NCBI RefSeq assembly: GCF_010091925.1
Contig: NZ_WVID01000001.1
Location: forward strand, 124,001-188,000
Reading direction: 5' to 3'
Source of the DNA: Nostoc sp. B(2019)
GTDB taxonomy: Bacteria > Cyanobacteriota > Cyanobacteriia > Cyanobacteriales > Nostocaceae
DNA: 64,000 nt
The notes under the pieces were generated by a model. It ran no database searches, was not told the DNA's origin, and saw nothing but the letters and a program-made list of their open reading frames with translations. Positions within the stretch are counted from its first letter, which is position 1; each line of letters opens with the position of its first letter. The translations under genes and the position numbers were made by a program. Shown one piece after another: positions 1 to 8,674 of the stretch.

Positions 1-96
1 TTGCTAAAAAGCACTCCCACAAAATGATTAATAAAAATTCTTATTAAGAACCTAAAGAGGTTTTAACTACTCTGACAATACCTTAAGGAGAGAAAA

Positions 97-1038
97 ATGA
101 GATTTGGAATTGATATCGGGCATAATTGTCCACCAGATACAGGAGCCAGAGGAATCAAAGTTGAAGATAATTTAACTTTAGATGTAGGTAATAGAGTTAT
201 AGCCAAGTTAAAAGCTTTAGGGCATGAAGTAATAGCATGTAAACCAGATAGTGCTGGTAGCGTACGCGATTCGCTTTCAAAAAGATGTGCTAGAGCTAAT
301 GCTAGTAATGTAGGTATTTTTGTGTCGATTCATTTTAACGCTTTCAACCGACAAGCTAATGGCACAGAAGTATTTGCAACTAGCGAGACGGGTAGAAAAA
401 TTGCTAAACCTGTATTAGATGAAATCGTCAAGTTGGGATTTTTTAATCGCGGCGTTAAGAGCGGTTCCCACTTGTATGTTCTGAGAAATACAGATATGCC
501 AGCAATTCTGGTAGAAGGTTGCTTCATCGATTCGGCAAAAGATATGAATCTTTTTAACGCCGAAGCAATGGCTAATGCGATCGTTAAAGGTTTAACTGGA
601 CAAGTGCCAAGTACACCTGTTAACCCCGTACCAGATGATGAGCAGAATGCAGATACCACTATTCTCAGACTGCAAAAAGCCTTAAATAGACTAAAAATAA
701 CTGATAAAAATGGTAAGACGTTAGTAGAAGATAATTCAATTGGGCCTAGCACACAATCTGCTGTACAAAAATTTCAGATTATTGCCGGCATTCAATCAAC
801 GGGAAATGCTGATCAAACTACATGGAATGCAATAAATCTGATTTTAGCAAAAAGAATCGTCAGACCTAACCACGCTGGCGGCCCAGTTGTCAGATACTTG
901 CAACACCGTTTAGGTATTGAAGTAGATGGCGTATATGGCCCGCAAACAGAAGCGTCAATTAAGCAATTTCAAAAGCAAAATGGTTTAGTTGCTGATGGGA
1001 TTGTGGGCGCAATAACTTGGCAGAAATTGATTGGTTAA
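97..1038 (+). CDS. N-acetylmuramoyl-L-alanine amidase with two peptidoglycan-binding domains
   Basis: Zinc amidase that cleaves the amide bond between MurNAc and the stem peptide of peptidoglycan. The Amidase_3 domain fills residues 1-170, with the expected zinc/catalytic positions visible: H9 (DIGHN), E23 (KVEDN), H79 (SIHFN) and E140 (LVEGC). Two PG_binding_1 repeats follow (about 190-247 and 258-312, each ending in a W-x-x-I/L motif). The start is fixed by AAGGAG at 85-90, seven bases before ATG. Oddly there is no signal peptide, so the enzyme either needs another export route or acts as a lysin released on lysis, as in phage endolysins. No phage genes are beside it, so a cellular role is equally possible. 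Family assignment is firm; the biological role is inference. Confidence 0.93.
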   Translation: MRFGIDIGHNCPPDTGARGIKVEDNLTLDVGNRVIAKLKALGHEVIACKPDSAGSVRDSLSKRCARANASNVGIFVSIHFNAFNRQANGTEVFATSETGRKIAKPVLDEIVKLGFFNRGVKSGSHLYVLRNTDMPAILVEGCFIDSAKDMNLFNAEAMANAIVKGLTGQVPSTPVNPVPDDEQNADTTILRLQKALNRLKITDKNGKTLVEDNSIGPSTQSAVQKFQIIAGIQSTGNADQTTWNAINLILAKRIVRPNHAGGPVVRYLQHRLGIEVDGVYGPQTEASIKQFQKQNGLVADGIVGAITWQKLIG

Positions 1039-1358
1039 TGATTAGTTACTAGTTATTAGTTGTTGTTAATTAATAATAACAACTAATAAAAATTAAATAA
1101 TTGTAGGTTTGAAAACGAGCCACCTCATTAATGAGTAAATGATAATGAGGTCTAACCAAAAATTTGTTCTAGTAGCATCATCAAATTTCACAAAATTTGC
1201 CGCTCTTTACATAAGCAAAAAGTATACAAAAGCTGATTGCAGATTCCCACCCCTCCTGTATAACTCAATACGCTTCGCTTAGAGGTTAAAACATACATAT
1301 AAAGCGGGATGTATAAGTTTGAAAAAAGAGGACATATCAACAGCTACAAATTTCAACC
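1039..1358. other. Intergenic region with AT-rich hairpin
   Basis: No gene seen. An AT-rich inverted repeat (arms 1053-1068 and 1074-1089, one mismatch) follows the amidase stop and may end its transcript, although a clean T-run is missing. A second small inverted repeat CCTCATTA/ATAATGAGG lies near 1125-1151. Confidence 0.5.
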
Positions 1359-3017
1359 ATGACTCAAGAAAGGGGCAAAGTTTACCTCGTTGGTGCTGGA
1401 CTTGGAGATGTAGCGTACCTGACAGTAAAGGCTAATGATCTCTTAACTGTCGCTCAGGTATTGGTCTACGATGCCCTAGTAGATGCCCAATTATTACAGT
1501 GCGTACCGCAAGATTGTCTGAAGCTGGATGTTGGCAAACGCGGTGGAAAACCCAGCACACCGCAAGTTGAGATTAACAAGTTACTAGTAGAATACTGTCA
1601 GCAAGGAAAACAAGTTGTACGGCTCAAGTCAGGCGATCCGTTTATTTTTGGGCGCTGTACTTCCGAAATTGAAGCGTTGAAGGCATCTGGTTGTGATTTT
1701 GAAGTAGTACCAGGAATTTCTTCGGCCCTTGCAGCACCGTTACTAGCAGGAATTCCCTTGACAGATCCGGCTTTAAGTCGCTGTTTTGCAGTGTTTACAG
1801 CCCATGAACCAGATGCTTTAGACTGGGAGGCGCTGTCACGGTTAGAGACATTGGTAATTTTGATGGGAGGGCGACATCTGCCGGAGATTATAAATCAACT
1901 GGTGCGGCATGGGCGATCGCCTGACACACCCATTGCTATTATCCGTTGGGCAGGAACTCCTAATCAACAAATTTGGACAGGCCAACTAAATAATATTCTG
2001 GAACAAACCACCGGATTATCACTCTCCCCAGTAGTAATTGTGATTGGCGAAGTTGTTGGGCTACGCAAGTACTTACAACCTGAGAAAATATATTTAAACG
2101 AAATTACCAGGCAGGAGCCTAGGGAAAAGCATTCCCAGGTTTTACCTGAGAACGAAAGTACTTCCACACCCCCAGCTATGTCAACTAATCTCCTCCCCTC
2201 TCCCTCCCCTCCCCTTGCTGGTAAAACCATCCTAGTGACACGTTCAGTCGGACAATCGAGTCAATTTAGCGATCGCCTCACCGCATCAGGCGCAAAAGTC
2301 ATTGAAATGCCTGCTTTAGAAATCGGCCCGCCTTCTAGTTGGGATGCGTTGGATCATGCGATCGCTCATTTATCTGACTTCAACTGGCTAATTCTCACTT
2401 CTACCAATGGTGTAGACTACTTTTTTGAAAGGCTAACTACACAGGGTAAAGACGCTCGTGCTTTGACTGGTGTCAAAATTGCCGTTGTTGGTGAGAAAAC
2501 AGCCCAACGCCTCAAACAACGCTGTATCCAACCAGATTTTATTCCCCCCAACTTTGTCGCCGATTCTTTAGTAGAAAACTTCCCAGAGGAACTGCTTGGT
2601 AAAAAGGTTTTCTTTCCCAGGGTTGAAAGTGGTGGACGAGAAGTTTTAGTTAAAGAATTAACTGCTAAGGGTGCAGAAGTCATAGAAATTGCCGCATATC
2701 AATCACGTTGTCCTAGTAATATGCCATCTGCGGCTGAGTTAGCTATCCAAAATCACACAGTTGATGTAATTACTTTTGCCAGTTCCAAAACTGTACAATT
2801 TTTCTGTCAGCTTACAGCAAATAAATTCTCACCAAACTCTGATGGCAATCATTTATCTGTAGTGAAAAATTATTTAGATGGAGTTTGTATTGCCTCTATC
2901 GGCCCGCAAACCTCTAAAACTTGTCATACTTTATTCGGCCGCGTGGATGTAGAAGCTGAGGAATATACCTTAGATGGGTTAACCCAAGCACTGATAACAT
3001 GGGCAACTAATTCGTAA
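1359..3017 (+). CDS. cobA-hemD: Fused uroporphyrinogen-III C-methyltransferase / uroporphyrinogen-III synthase
   Basis: Bifunctional enzyme at the branch point of tetrapyrrole synthesis. The N-terminal SUMT domain (about residues 5-245) methylates uroporphyrinogen III at C2 and C7 with SAM to give precorrin-2 for siroheme and cobalamin. Its motifs VGAGLGD, GKRGGKPSTPQ and RLKSGDPFIFGR are all present. The C-terminal HemD domain (about 290-550, starting LVTRSVGQSSQF) cyclises hydroxymethylbilane to uroporphyrinogen III, the precursor of heme, chlorophyll and bilins. The domains are joined by a Ser/Pro-rich linker around 262-288. The same fusion is known from other bacteria. The gene is followed 42 bp later by coaE on the same strand. 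The start ATG at 1359 fits the family N-terminus. Confidence 0.95.
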   Translation: MTQERGKVYLVGAGLGDVAYLTVKANDLLTVAQVLVYDALVDAQLLQCVPQDCLKLDVGKRGGKPSTPQVEINKLLVEYCQQGKQVVRLKSGDPFIFGRCTSEIEALKASGCDFEVVPGISSALAAPLLAGIPLTDPALSRCFAVFTAHEPDALDWEALSRLETLVILMGGRHLPEIINQLVRHGRSPDTPIAIIRWAGTPNQQIWTGQLNNILEQTTGLSLSPVVIVIGEVVGLRKYLQPEKIYLNEITRQEPREKHSQVLPENESTSTPPAMSTNLLPSPSPPLAGKTILVTRSVGQSSQFSDRLTASGAKVIEMPALEIGPPSSWDALDHAIAHLSDFNWLILTSTNGVDYFFERLTTQGKDARALTGVKIAVVGEKTAQRLKQRCIQPDFIPPNFVADSLVENFPEELLGKKVFFPRVESGGREVLVKELTAKGAEVIEIAAYQSRCPSNMPSAAELAIQNHTVDVITFASSKTVQFFCQLTANKFSPNSDGNHLSVVKNYLDGVCIASIGPQTSKTCHTLFGRVDVEAEEYTLDGLTQALITWATNS

Positions 3018-3059
3018 TTCATATAATAAATAGTTTGTTATTTACCCAACAAACGACAA

Positions 3060-3656
3060 ATGACAAAACGCATAATCGGCTTAACTGGAGGTATTGCAAC
3101 TGGTAAAACCACTGTTGCCAATTATTTGGCTAGTGCTTACAATTTGCCGATTTTGGATGCTGATATTTATGCCAGGGACGCAGTATCTACAGGTTCGCCT
3201 ATTCTTGACGCGATCGCTCAACGTTATGGCGAACAAATTTTACTACCAGATGCTAGCCTTAACCGTCAAAAGCTGGGCGAAATTATCTTTAATCATCAAG
3301 ATGAGCGTAACTGGATAGAGGGATTTATTCATCCTTACGTGCGCGATCGCTTCCTCAAAGAAATTGCCCAATCTCCTTCACAAACACTAGTATTAGTAAT
3401 ACCTCTGCTATTTGAAGCTGGGATGACTAATTTGGTTACAGAAATCTGGGTAGTGCGTTGTTCACAAGAGCAACAACTACAAAGATTGATGCAACGCAAC
3501 CATTTAAATAGAGAACAAGCAAAAGCCCGCATCAACAGCCAATTATCTTTAGAAGAAAAAGTCGCTCGTGCAGATGTCGTTTTGGACAATTCCTTTACCC
3601 TAGAAGCACTGTTGAAACAAGTAGATGTCGCTCTAAAAATAGGAGTTGGGAACTAG
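3060..3656 (+). CDS. coaE: Dephospho-CoA kinase
   Basis: Catalyses the last step of coenzyme A synthesis, ATP-dependent phosphorylation of the 3'-OH of dephospho-CoA, in the cytoplasm. The P-loop GGIATGKTT is at residues 9-17. The family motifs DADIYAR, PLLFEAG and the lid region RLMQRNHLNREQA follow, and the 198-aa length is normal. It starts 42 bp after cobA-hemD on the same strand, so co-transcription is possible. Both products serve basic cofactor synthesis. The next 1.1 kb downstream carries only repeats. Confidence 0.96.
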   Translation: MTKRIIGLTGGIATGKTTVANYLASAYNLPILDADIYARDAVSTGSPILDAIAQRYGEQILLPDASLNRQKLGEIIFNHQDERNWIEGFIHPYVRDRFLKEIAQSPSQTLVLVIPLLFEAGMTNLVTEIWVVRCSQEQQLQRLMQRNHLNREQAKARINSQLSLEEKVARADVVLDNSFTLEALLKQVDVALKIGVGN

Positions 3657-3661
3657 AACAT

Positions 3662-3752
3662 CGATTCAGTATTCAAGATAGGGGCGAGAAAAACCGATTA
3701 TTTCGTAGAGACGTTGCATTGCTGTAGAGACATTGCAATGCAACGTCTCTAC
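3662..3752. repeat. Dispersed repeat with GTAGAGACGTTGC palindrome
   Basis: Bases 3662-3718 are identical over 57 bp to 34092-34148. Here the palindromic tail is expanded: GTAGAGACGTTGCA (3705-3718) is followed by an extra GTAGAGACATTGC arm before the closing GCAACGTCTCTAC (3740-3752), so the copy looks like a nested or duplicated palindrome. Confidence 0.8.
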
Positions 3753-3781
3753 AGTCAACGATAATTGGTCGTTTTACCGAT

Positions 3782-4106
3782 AGGACTTACGCAAAAAACC
3801 TCTCAAACTCTCATTTCTCCCGAAGTTCTGATGCCTACGGCGGGCTGCGCCAACGGATAGCGCAGCGTTAGCGTTAGCGAAGCGGTAGCGAGGAACGAGC
3901 GTCCGTAGGAGCGTCGGAAGCCTCCGCTCAGACTTCTCTCCGTGTCCTCTGCCTTGAAAAGTGACGCTCCTGCGTCGCTAACAGATCGCCGGAAGCCGGC
4001 GCTCCGACGCCAGTTGCTTTCCGACGCAAGCGCGATTGTTCGCACTGGCTCGACTTTTCGCTGTGCCCTCTGCGGTTCGTTTTTCCATTACCTGTGCGTA
4101 AGTCCT
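3782..4106. mobile_element. MITE-like element with AGGACTTACGCA terminal inverted repeats
   Basis: A 325-bp non-coding element bounded by perfect 12-bp inverted repeats: AGGACTTACGCA at 3782-3793 and TGCGTAAGTCCT at 4095-4106. The interior is GC-rich and full of short direct and inverted repeats (GCGTTAGCG, GGAAGC). A second element with the same ends lies at 6736-6881. No transposase is encoded, so it would need one supplied in trans. An internal open frame (3942-4232) runs past the right end and is not a believable gene. Target-site duplication is not obvious. Confidence 0.75.
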
Positions 4107-4787
4107 GACCGAAAAGAAATCGGGTTTTTGCGATTTCTGAATCGATGCTCTAGCGTCTATTCATTCAGCACTCTTCAAGACAGGGGCATGATTTTCGATG
4201 AGGATAACCTCATCAAAAAGATCTATATCTGACGTAAATCTTATTTAATAAGCTAGTAATTTTACGGTAGACACTGCGGAATACATCGCTGATTATTGCG
4301 TGATTACCGCAGAAATTGACGTTATCATCTCTGGCAATTTAAGAGGCACTCTGTTTGACATAATGCTCTGGATTGATGGCTATCAAGTATTAAATAATAA
4401 TATCAAAAATTGACCATTCAAGGTATAAGTGGCATCATTAGTGACATAGAATGTTTCTTGAGCTTAAAATGAAAATCGGTATAATTTAAAAATAAGAATT
4501 AAGAATTAAGTCTTAAGAAGATTTAATTTTTTATTTCTATTACTGCTTTTAAAATTAGTCCTGTAGAGCGTTCTAAAAGAACGGCTTGAAATTCCTGTGG
4601 TGTTGCTTATGGGTGCAGGCATTTATTTAACATCGGGTGATGCATTGGCTTTATTGCCTAATAATGCAGTTGATTCCTAACTCAATTTTCCACCTGTTCG
4701 ATTCTGGATTGGTGATTGACAGGGATTGAGATTCACCTACGGGACAGAATTATTTGTTGTAGATATCTTCTTTGGGAGAACTCACTT
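4107..4787. other. Intergenic region, possible gene remnant
   Basis: No complete gene. A 38-codon open stretch ends at TAA 4678-4680 (from about 4567). It would encode a hydrophobic peptide containing VVLLMGAGIYL followed by NNAVDS. It has no convincing start and I do not recognise it; it may be the tail of a lost membrane protein. The sequence near 4160-4190 (ATTCAGCACTCTTCAAGACA) looks like a degraded copy of the 3662/34092 repeat. Confidence 0.35.
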
Positions 4788-5117
4788 ATGTCTTTTATCA
4801 GAACAGGTATGAATGTAGGCTTCAGTTTTCTAAATAAGTTCGCCTTGACGACCTCTCCTGTAATTGAATTAAAACAGAAGAATAAAGTACACGATTATAG
4901 CCAATTCGTTTGGGGAAGCGACTACGTATTTGAGCCAATCAATGGAGAACTCGGTGGGTACATGACCGGACAGGGAAAAGGTATCAAACCTAATGACTAC
5001 ATTATTTTGCAGCGCGGTTCTAAATCTTACAAGTATCAAATTGAGGAAATTGATTACTATTGTGATCCACCAGATATGTGGATGGCTTTACTGAAGCAAG
5101 TACTGGCTGAGTTATAA
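4788..5117 (+). CDS. Conserved hypothetical protein, 109 aa
   Basis: Function not recognised. The ATG at 4788 is preferred because GGGAG lies about 10 bases upstream (4773-4777); the open frame extends back to a TTG at 4716 without a usable ribosome site. The protein has no signal peptide or membrane segment. It shows a compact sequence with VWGSDYVFEPINGELGGYMT and a basic strand-like part ILQRGSKSYKYQIEEIDYY, suggesting a small beta-rich domain. The gene stands alone, convergent with tldD, and the two are separated by a perfect hairpin (5209-5237). Codon use matches its neighbours, so I treat it as a real gene, most likely of a cyanobacterium-restricted family. Confidence 0.7.
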   Translation: MSFIRTGMNVGFSFLNKFALTTSPVIELKQKNKVHDYSQFVWGSDYVFEPINGELGGYMTGQGKGIKPNDYIILQRGSKSYKYQIEEIDYYCDPPDMWMALLKQVLAEL

Positions 5118-5208
5118 AACCCAACCAACTACTCTACTAGCAAGGAAGATGAGATGTGTTTGTCCCAAATCGATCAGAATTTTGCTATCTTACACCGAGT
5201 GTCATAAA

Positions 5209-5237
5209 GTAGGGTGGGCATTGCATGCCCACCCTAC
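5209..5237. terminator. GTAGGGTGGGCA hairpin between convergent genes
   Basis: Perfect 12-bp arms, GTAGGGTGGGCA (5209-5220) and TGCCCACCCTAC (5226-5237), with a 5-base loop. It sits between the convergent ends of the 109-aa gene and tldD. There is no T-run on either strand, so it may be a dispersed repeat acting as a transcript barrier. A degenerate copy is at 34266-34295. Confidence 0.55.
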
Positions 5238-5257
5238 AAGCTGAAGAAGCGTAATTA

Positions 5258-6652
5258 TTATATTTCTCCTCCAACTACTACATCTCGAATTCGCAGACTG
5301 GGGCCACCACAACCTACAGGTAAGCCGTTTTGTCCTCCTTTGCCACAACCGCCGGATTCATCCCAGTAAAAGTCATCACCCATAGCTTCAATATCTGCCA
5401 AGGTTTGGAAAACATTACCTGAAAGAGTCACATCGCGCACAGGTTCAGCAATTTTGCCGTTTCTAATCATCCAGGCTTCTCCGGCGCTAAAAGTGAACAT
5501 TTCCCCATTTGTCATACCACCCAGCCAATTACGGGCATACACTCCTTCTCTGATATCAGTAAATAAGTCTGCAACTGGCGTTGTACCCCGCTCAATCCAG
5601 GTATTTGTCATCCGAACAATGGGTGTGAAGTGATAATTAAGACAGCGTGCATTACCAGTAGGCGCTTCCTCCAATTTGCCAGCGGTTTCGCGGGAGTGTA
5701 AACGTCCGACTAAAACTCCATCTTTAATCAGTTGGGTAGTGGTAGCGGGTGTACCTTCGTCGTCATAAAAGTAACTACCGCGATGTCCTTCTGGAGCAGC
5801 ACCATCAAAAATTTGTAGTTCATCCGGGCCAAACCGCCGTCCAATAGTCATGACTTCCAATAAGTCTGGGTTTTCGTAAGCCATATCAGCTTCAGAAAGA
5901 TGTCCAAAAGCTTCGTGGACAAACAAACCTGTGAGAATTGGATCAATCACTACGGTGTAGGTATTGCCTTTTACCGGTGGCAGAGATAAAGCAGCAACAG
6001 CTCTTTGAGCAGCACTTTTGACTTGTTCATCCAAATTGATTAAATCTTCGTAAGCTTTGCGAGAGCCAGTAGTTTCTCTTCCAGTTTGTACGGTTTCCCC
6101 GTTTCTGGCGGTGGCGGCAAAGCGCATTTCCATATCTACCCACGATTGTTCAATTAGAGTACCTTCTGAGGTTGCGAGAATAATTCTTTGAGCGCTGTCG
6201 CCATAGCGCACTGAAGTAGTAGTAATGCGGGAGTCAACACTTTTGAGCAAGTCAGTATAGCGATCGCACAATTGTTTTTTCTGCCAAAGTGGTACTTTTC
6301 GGGGGTCTGTACCTGTGAGTGGTAAAATGCATACTGCTTGCACCGGGTCAATGGGAGCGAGTAAAGTCTGTTCATCACCAACCATCCGCGCAGCTGCGAT
6401 CGCTTCTTCAATACGGTCTTTAATTGTCGAAAGCTGGTTAAAGCAGCTCAACCCCCACCCACCTTTATAACAAGCGCGAATATGTCCACCTATCGAGATC
6501 CCTTCACTGAGAGTTTCTACCTTGTCACCACGCAACAAGATATCCGTCCCTTCTGCTTCTTCGAGGCGAATCATCAGATAATCTACGCGGGATGAGTAGC
6601 GGGCGATGAGGTCAGAAAGTAAGTTTTGTGTGTCAGCAAGTGTAGTCGGCAT
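5258..6652 (-). CDS. tldD: TldD/PmbA-family metalloprotease
   Basis: TldD-type zinc metallopeptidase, which in Escherichia coli works with TldE (PmbA) to degrade or mature unfolded peptides such as microcin B17 precursor and CcdA. The family HExxxH metal site is present as HEAFGH in the middle of the chain, with the conserved glycine-rich C-terminal part (MTNGEMFTFSAGEAWMIRNGK, DVTLSGNVF) intact. I choose ATG at 6652 (MPTTLADTQNL), giving 464 aa, because the longer frame to 6718 begins at TTG and adds a Cys/Asn-rich stretch unlike the family. The partner tldE is not in the window. A MITE-like element begins 83 bp upstream of this start, so the promoter lies in or beside it. Confidence 0.93.
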   Translation of the reverse strand: MPTTLADTQNLLSDLIARYSSRVDYLMIRLEEAEGTDILLRGDKVETLSEGISIGGHIRACYKGGWGLSCFNQLSTIKDRIEEAIAAARMVGDEQTLLAPIDPVQAVCILPLTGTDPRKVPLWQKKQLCDRYTDLLKSVDSRITTTSVRYGDSAQRIILATSEGTLIEQSWVDMEMRFAATARNGETVQTGRETTGSRKAYEDLINLDEQVKSAAQRAVAALSLPPVKGNTYTVVIDPILTGLFVHEAFGHLSEADMAYENPDLLEVMTIGRRFGPDELQIFDGAAPEGHRGSYFYDDEGTPATTTQLIKDGVLVGRLHSRETAGKLEEAPTGNARCLNYHFTPIVRMTNTWIERGTTPVADLFTDIREGVYARNWLGGMTNGEMFTFSAGEAWMIRNGKIAEPVRDVTLSGNVFQTLADIEAMGDDFYWDESGGCGKGGQNGLPVGCGGPSLRIRDVVVGGEI

Positions 6653-6735
6653 TTCTAAGTAATAATTATGACGAACTGCATTTATTCTGCAATTATTTGG
6701 GCAATGTCTGCTACTCAATCACGGTCTTTGCAATC

Positions 6736-6881
6736 AGGACTTACGCAAAAGTTGCCAAAAAGCTAATTTATCGTTCGCGTAGCGTGCCGAAGGCATGCCG
6801 CCTTCTCTGCGAGAGGCTCAGCTAAAGCGTAGCGTCTCGCAGAGAAGAACGCCGAGAATTCGTAGACTGTGCGTAAGTCCT
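6736..6881. mobile_element. Second MITE-like element, AGGACTTACGCA ends
   Basis: A 146-bp element with the same perfect 12-bp ends as 3782-4106: AGGACTTACGCA (6736-6747) and TGCGTAAGTCCT (6870-6881). The interior has strong internal symmetry (CTTCTCTGCGAGA versus TCTCGCAGAGAAG). It lies between tldD and the membrane-protein gene, and the latter reads into it and stops at 6822. Confidence 0.78.
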
Positions 6882-8558
6882 AATACAGTCTGCTTTTAAT
6901 AAAGTAAAACGCTCAGTTTCTAAAACAGAACACTGTTTTGCTAACCTTGCTAATGCTGGGGTATTTTCCCGCTTCAAACTGCTTAAAGCTTCTGTAAACG
7001 CTGGTTGAAAACTTTTTAGCCAAGTTTTTTCGGTCAAGTACTCAGGTTTAAAAGCTGTACTTTCCAGCAGCCAGAAATTGACTCCATACTTTGAAATTAG
7101 CTCTTTTGCAGCGGTTAATTCCTGACTGTATTGAGCACGAATCAAATCAGTGGTACGTTGGCGAATTTGCGAGTAGTAGCCGAGATGAAATGGTAGTGCA
7201 TATTCTCTACCCACTAAAATAGATCTCTGGGCAAAAGTCGGGATGTTATCTGCTTCGTCGGAGAGGGTGGCGATTAGACTGTCTTTAGGTTGCTGCTGAA
7301 GAAATTGATATAAGGCTGACTCTCCAGATTGCCTGTAATCTGTTGTGGGAAAACGTCCTGAGAAATTAGGATAAAGAAAGAGTGCAACTGCTAAAGTAGC
7401 TGTTAATGCTAGTCGCCATAATCTGCGTTTTTGTTGCTCAGCAAGGAAAAACTTATCTAACATGATAGTTAAAGTAATGCCAGCAGCAATAGCCATAACA
7501 ATTCGCAGCGTATGAATTGTATAGCGGGTGGGAAAAAACAACTTTAACAAGAAGGTATGAGCAGCAAAAAACAAGGTCAAGGATACTATGACAACTTGCG
7601 GCAGTATGGTAATTTTACTCTTAGTTAAATTGACCAACGGAAAGCGGGACGAATATCGCAGCACCACAGGCAACAATAACCCTATCCAAATCAAGGGAGG
7701 CATCAACGGTGGTAATATGCCACTATGCTGGCCAATTAGCCAAAATTTCCCAGGATTATTGTCAAAAAAAGGATGTCGTCCTTCTCTCCAAAATTCTGGC
7801 ATCATCTTGGCTTGAGAAGCAGTGACAACTGGCCCAAACTCAGAAGAAGCGATCGCATAAGGTAACATTACTAGAAATCCCAGTCCTAGAAGGGCTGCTA
7901 GCAAAAAATAGTTACTCCGCAACCTAATGAGCAAGATTCCTAAACAAATCAATAGCAGTGGAGGATAAAAAAGTCCTTCCAGTATAATAATTAGACAAAT
8001 AATTAGCCAAGATTCACGCAGAAGATAGTACAGAAATGCCAACAGCAACGGATAAACAAAAGACTTAGGTGTAGCAGAAACCAAATCAGTCTTGAACCAA
8101 AGACTTTGATTGAGTAGCAAAGTACTGATAAATCCAGCAGTTGGTATCGGAAAAATTTCAAGACATAGCCAAAAACAATAGATAGTAACAATCAACCCCA
8201 GGATAATGGGCAAGATTTTACTTAGCAAAAGAGGATTAATGCCTAAACTAGCCATCAGTTTGTAAACAGCAGCAAATCCAAATGGCGTAATCGATTTAAA
8301 GTAATTTGCAATCAAATCATTAGGTAACAATTCTGGATCGACAAACTGCTGCATCCAAAATACGTATTCACGGGCATCATCTTGAGCGACATACTCACTT
8401 CTGAAGGCTTTTTGTAGTCCTAAAATACCGTAAAATAATGCAAATCCAAGGCTGAGAGTTAACCATAATAAAATTGATGGAGATGTGCATTTTTTACTAT
8501 GAGTAGATGTTTCTTTAACTGATGCAGTTAAAAATCTATGTAGATGAGAGAATAACAT
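6822..8558 (-). CDS. Multipass membrane protein, GT-C-like; C-terminus supplied by a MITE
   Basis: A 578-aa protein with an N-terminal membrane anchor (LWLTLSLGFALFYGILGL) and about ten further hydrophobic segments, then a soluble C-terminal part (about 400-570). The loop after the first segment has acidic residues (QDDAREYVFW), as in GT-C glycosyltransferases that use lipid-linked sugars. This points to a cell-surface glycan enzyme, but is not proof. The last 19 residues (from RTYAQ) are encoded inside the MITE-like element at 6736-6881, so the original stop was lost or moved by its insertion. The start ATG at 8558 is a usual N-terminus, with no strong ribosome site. It is divergent from nothing and ends 170 bp from the tldD start. 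Confidence 0.8.
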   Translation of the reverse strand: MLFSHLHRFLTASVKETSTHSKKCTSPSILLWLTLSLGFALFYGILGLQKAFRSEYVAQDDAREYVFWMQQFVDPELLPNDLIANYFKSITPFGFAAVYKLMASLGINPLLLSKILPIILGLIVTIYCFWLCLEIFPIPTAGFISTLLLNQSLWFKTDLVSATPKSFVYPLLLAFLYYLLRESWLIICLIIILEGLFYPPLLLICLGILLIRLRSNYFLLAALLGLGFLVMLPYAIASSEFGPVVTASQAKMMPEFWREGRHPFFDNNPGKFWLIGQHSGILPPLMPPLIWIGLLLPVVLRYSSRFPLVNLTKSKITILPQVVIVSLTLFFAAHTFLLKLFFPTRYTIHTLRIVMAIAAGITLTIMLDKFFLAEQQKRRLWRLALTATLAVALFLYPNFSGRFPTTDYRQSGESALYQFLQQQPKDSLIATLSDEADNIPTFAQRSILVGREYALPFHLGYYSQIRQRTTDLIRAQYSQELTAAKELISKYGVNFWLLESTAFKPEYLTEKTWLKSFQPAFTEALSSLKRENTPALARLAKQCSVLETERFTLLKADCIRTYAQSTNSRRSSLRDATL

Positions 8559-8674
8559 TAAACCTCTGGCACAATCCTATTTGATTATTTAAAACTACCG
8601 ATAAACATAGATAATTTATCTAGATTTTTATGTTTATATAAGTGACTTTTACAATAAGTTTGTTGTTAAGCAAA

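Noticed and set aside
3942-4232. 96-aa frame running across the MITE-like element
   Set aside because: Begins inside the repeat mosaic and runs past the right end; no ribosome site and repeat-like composition.
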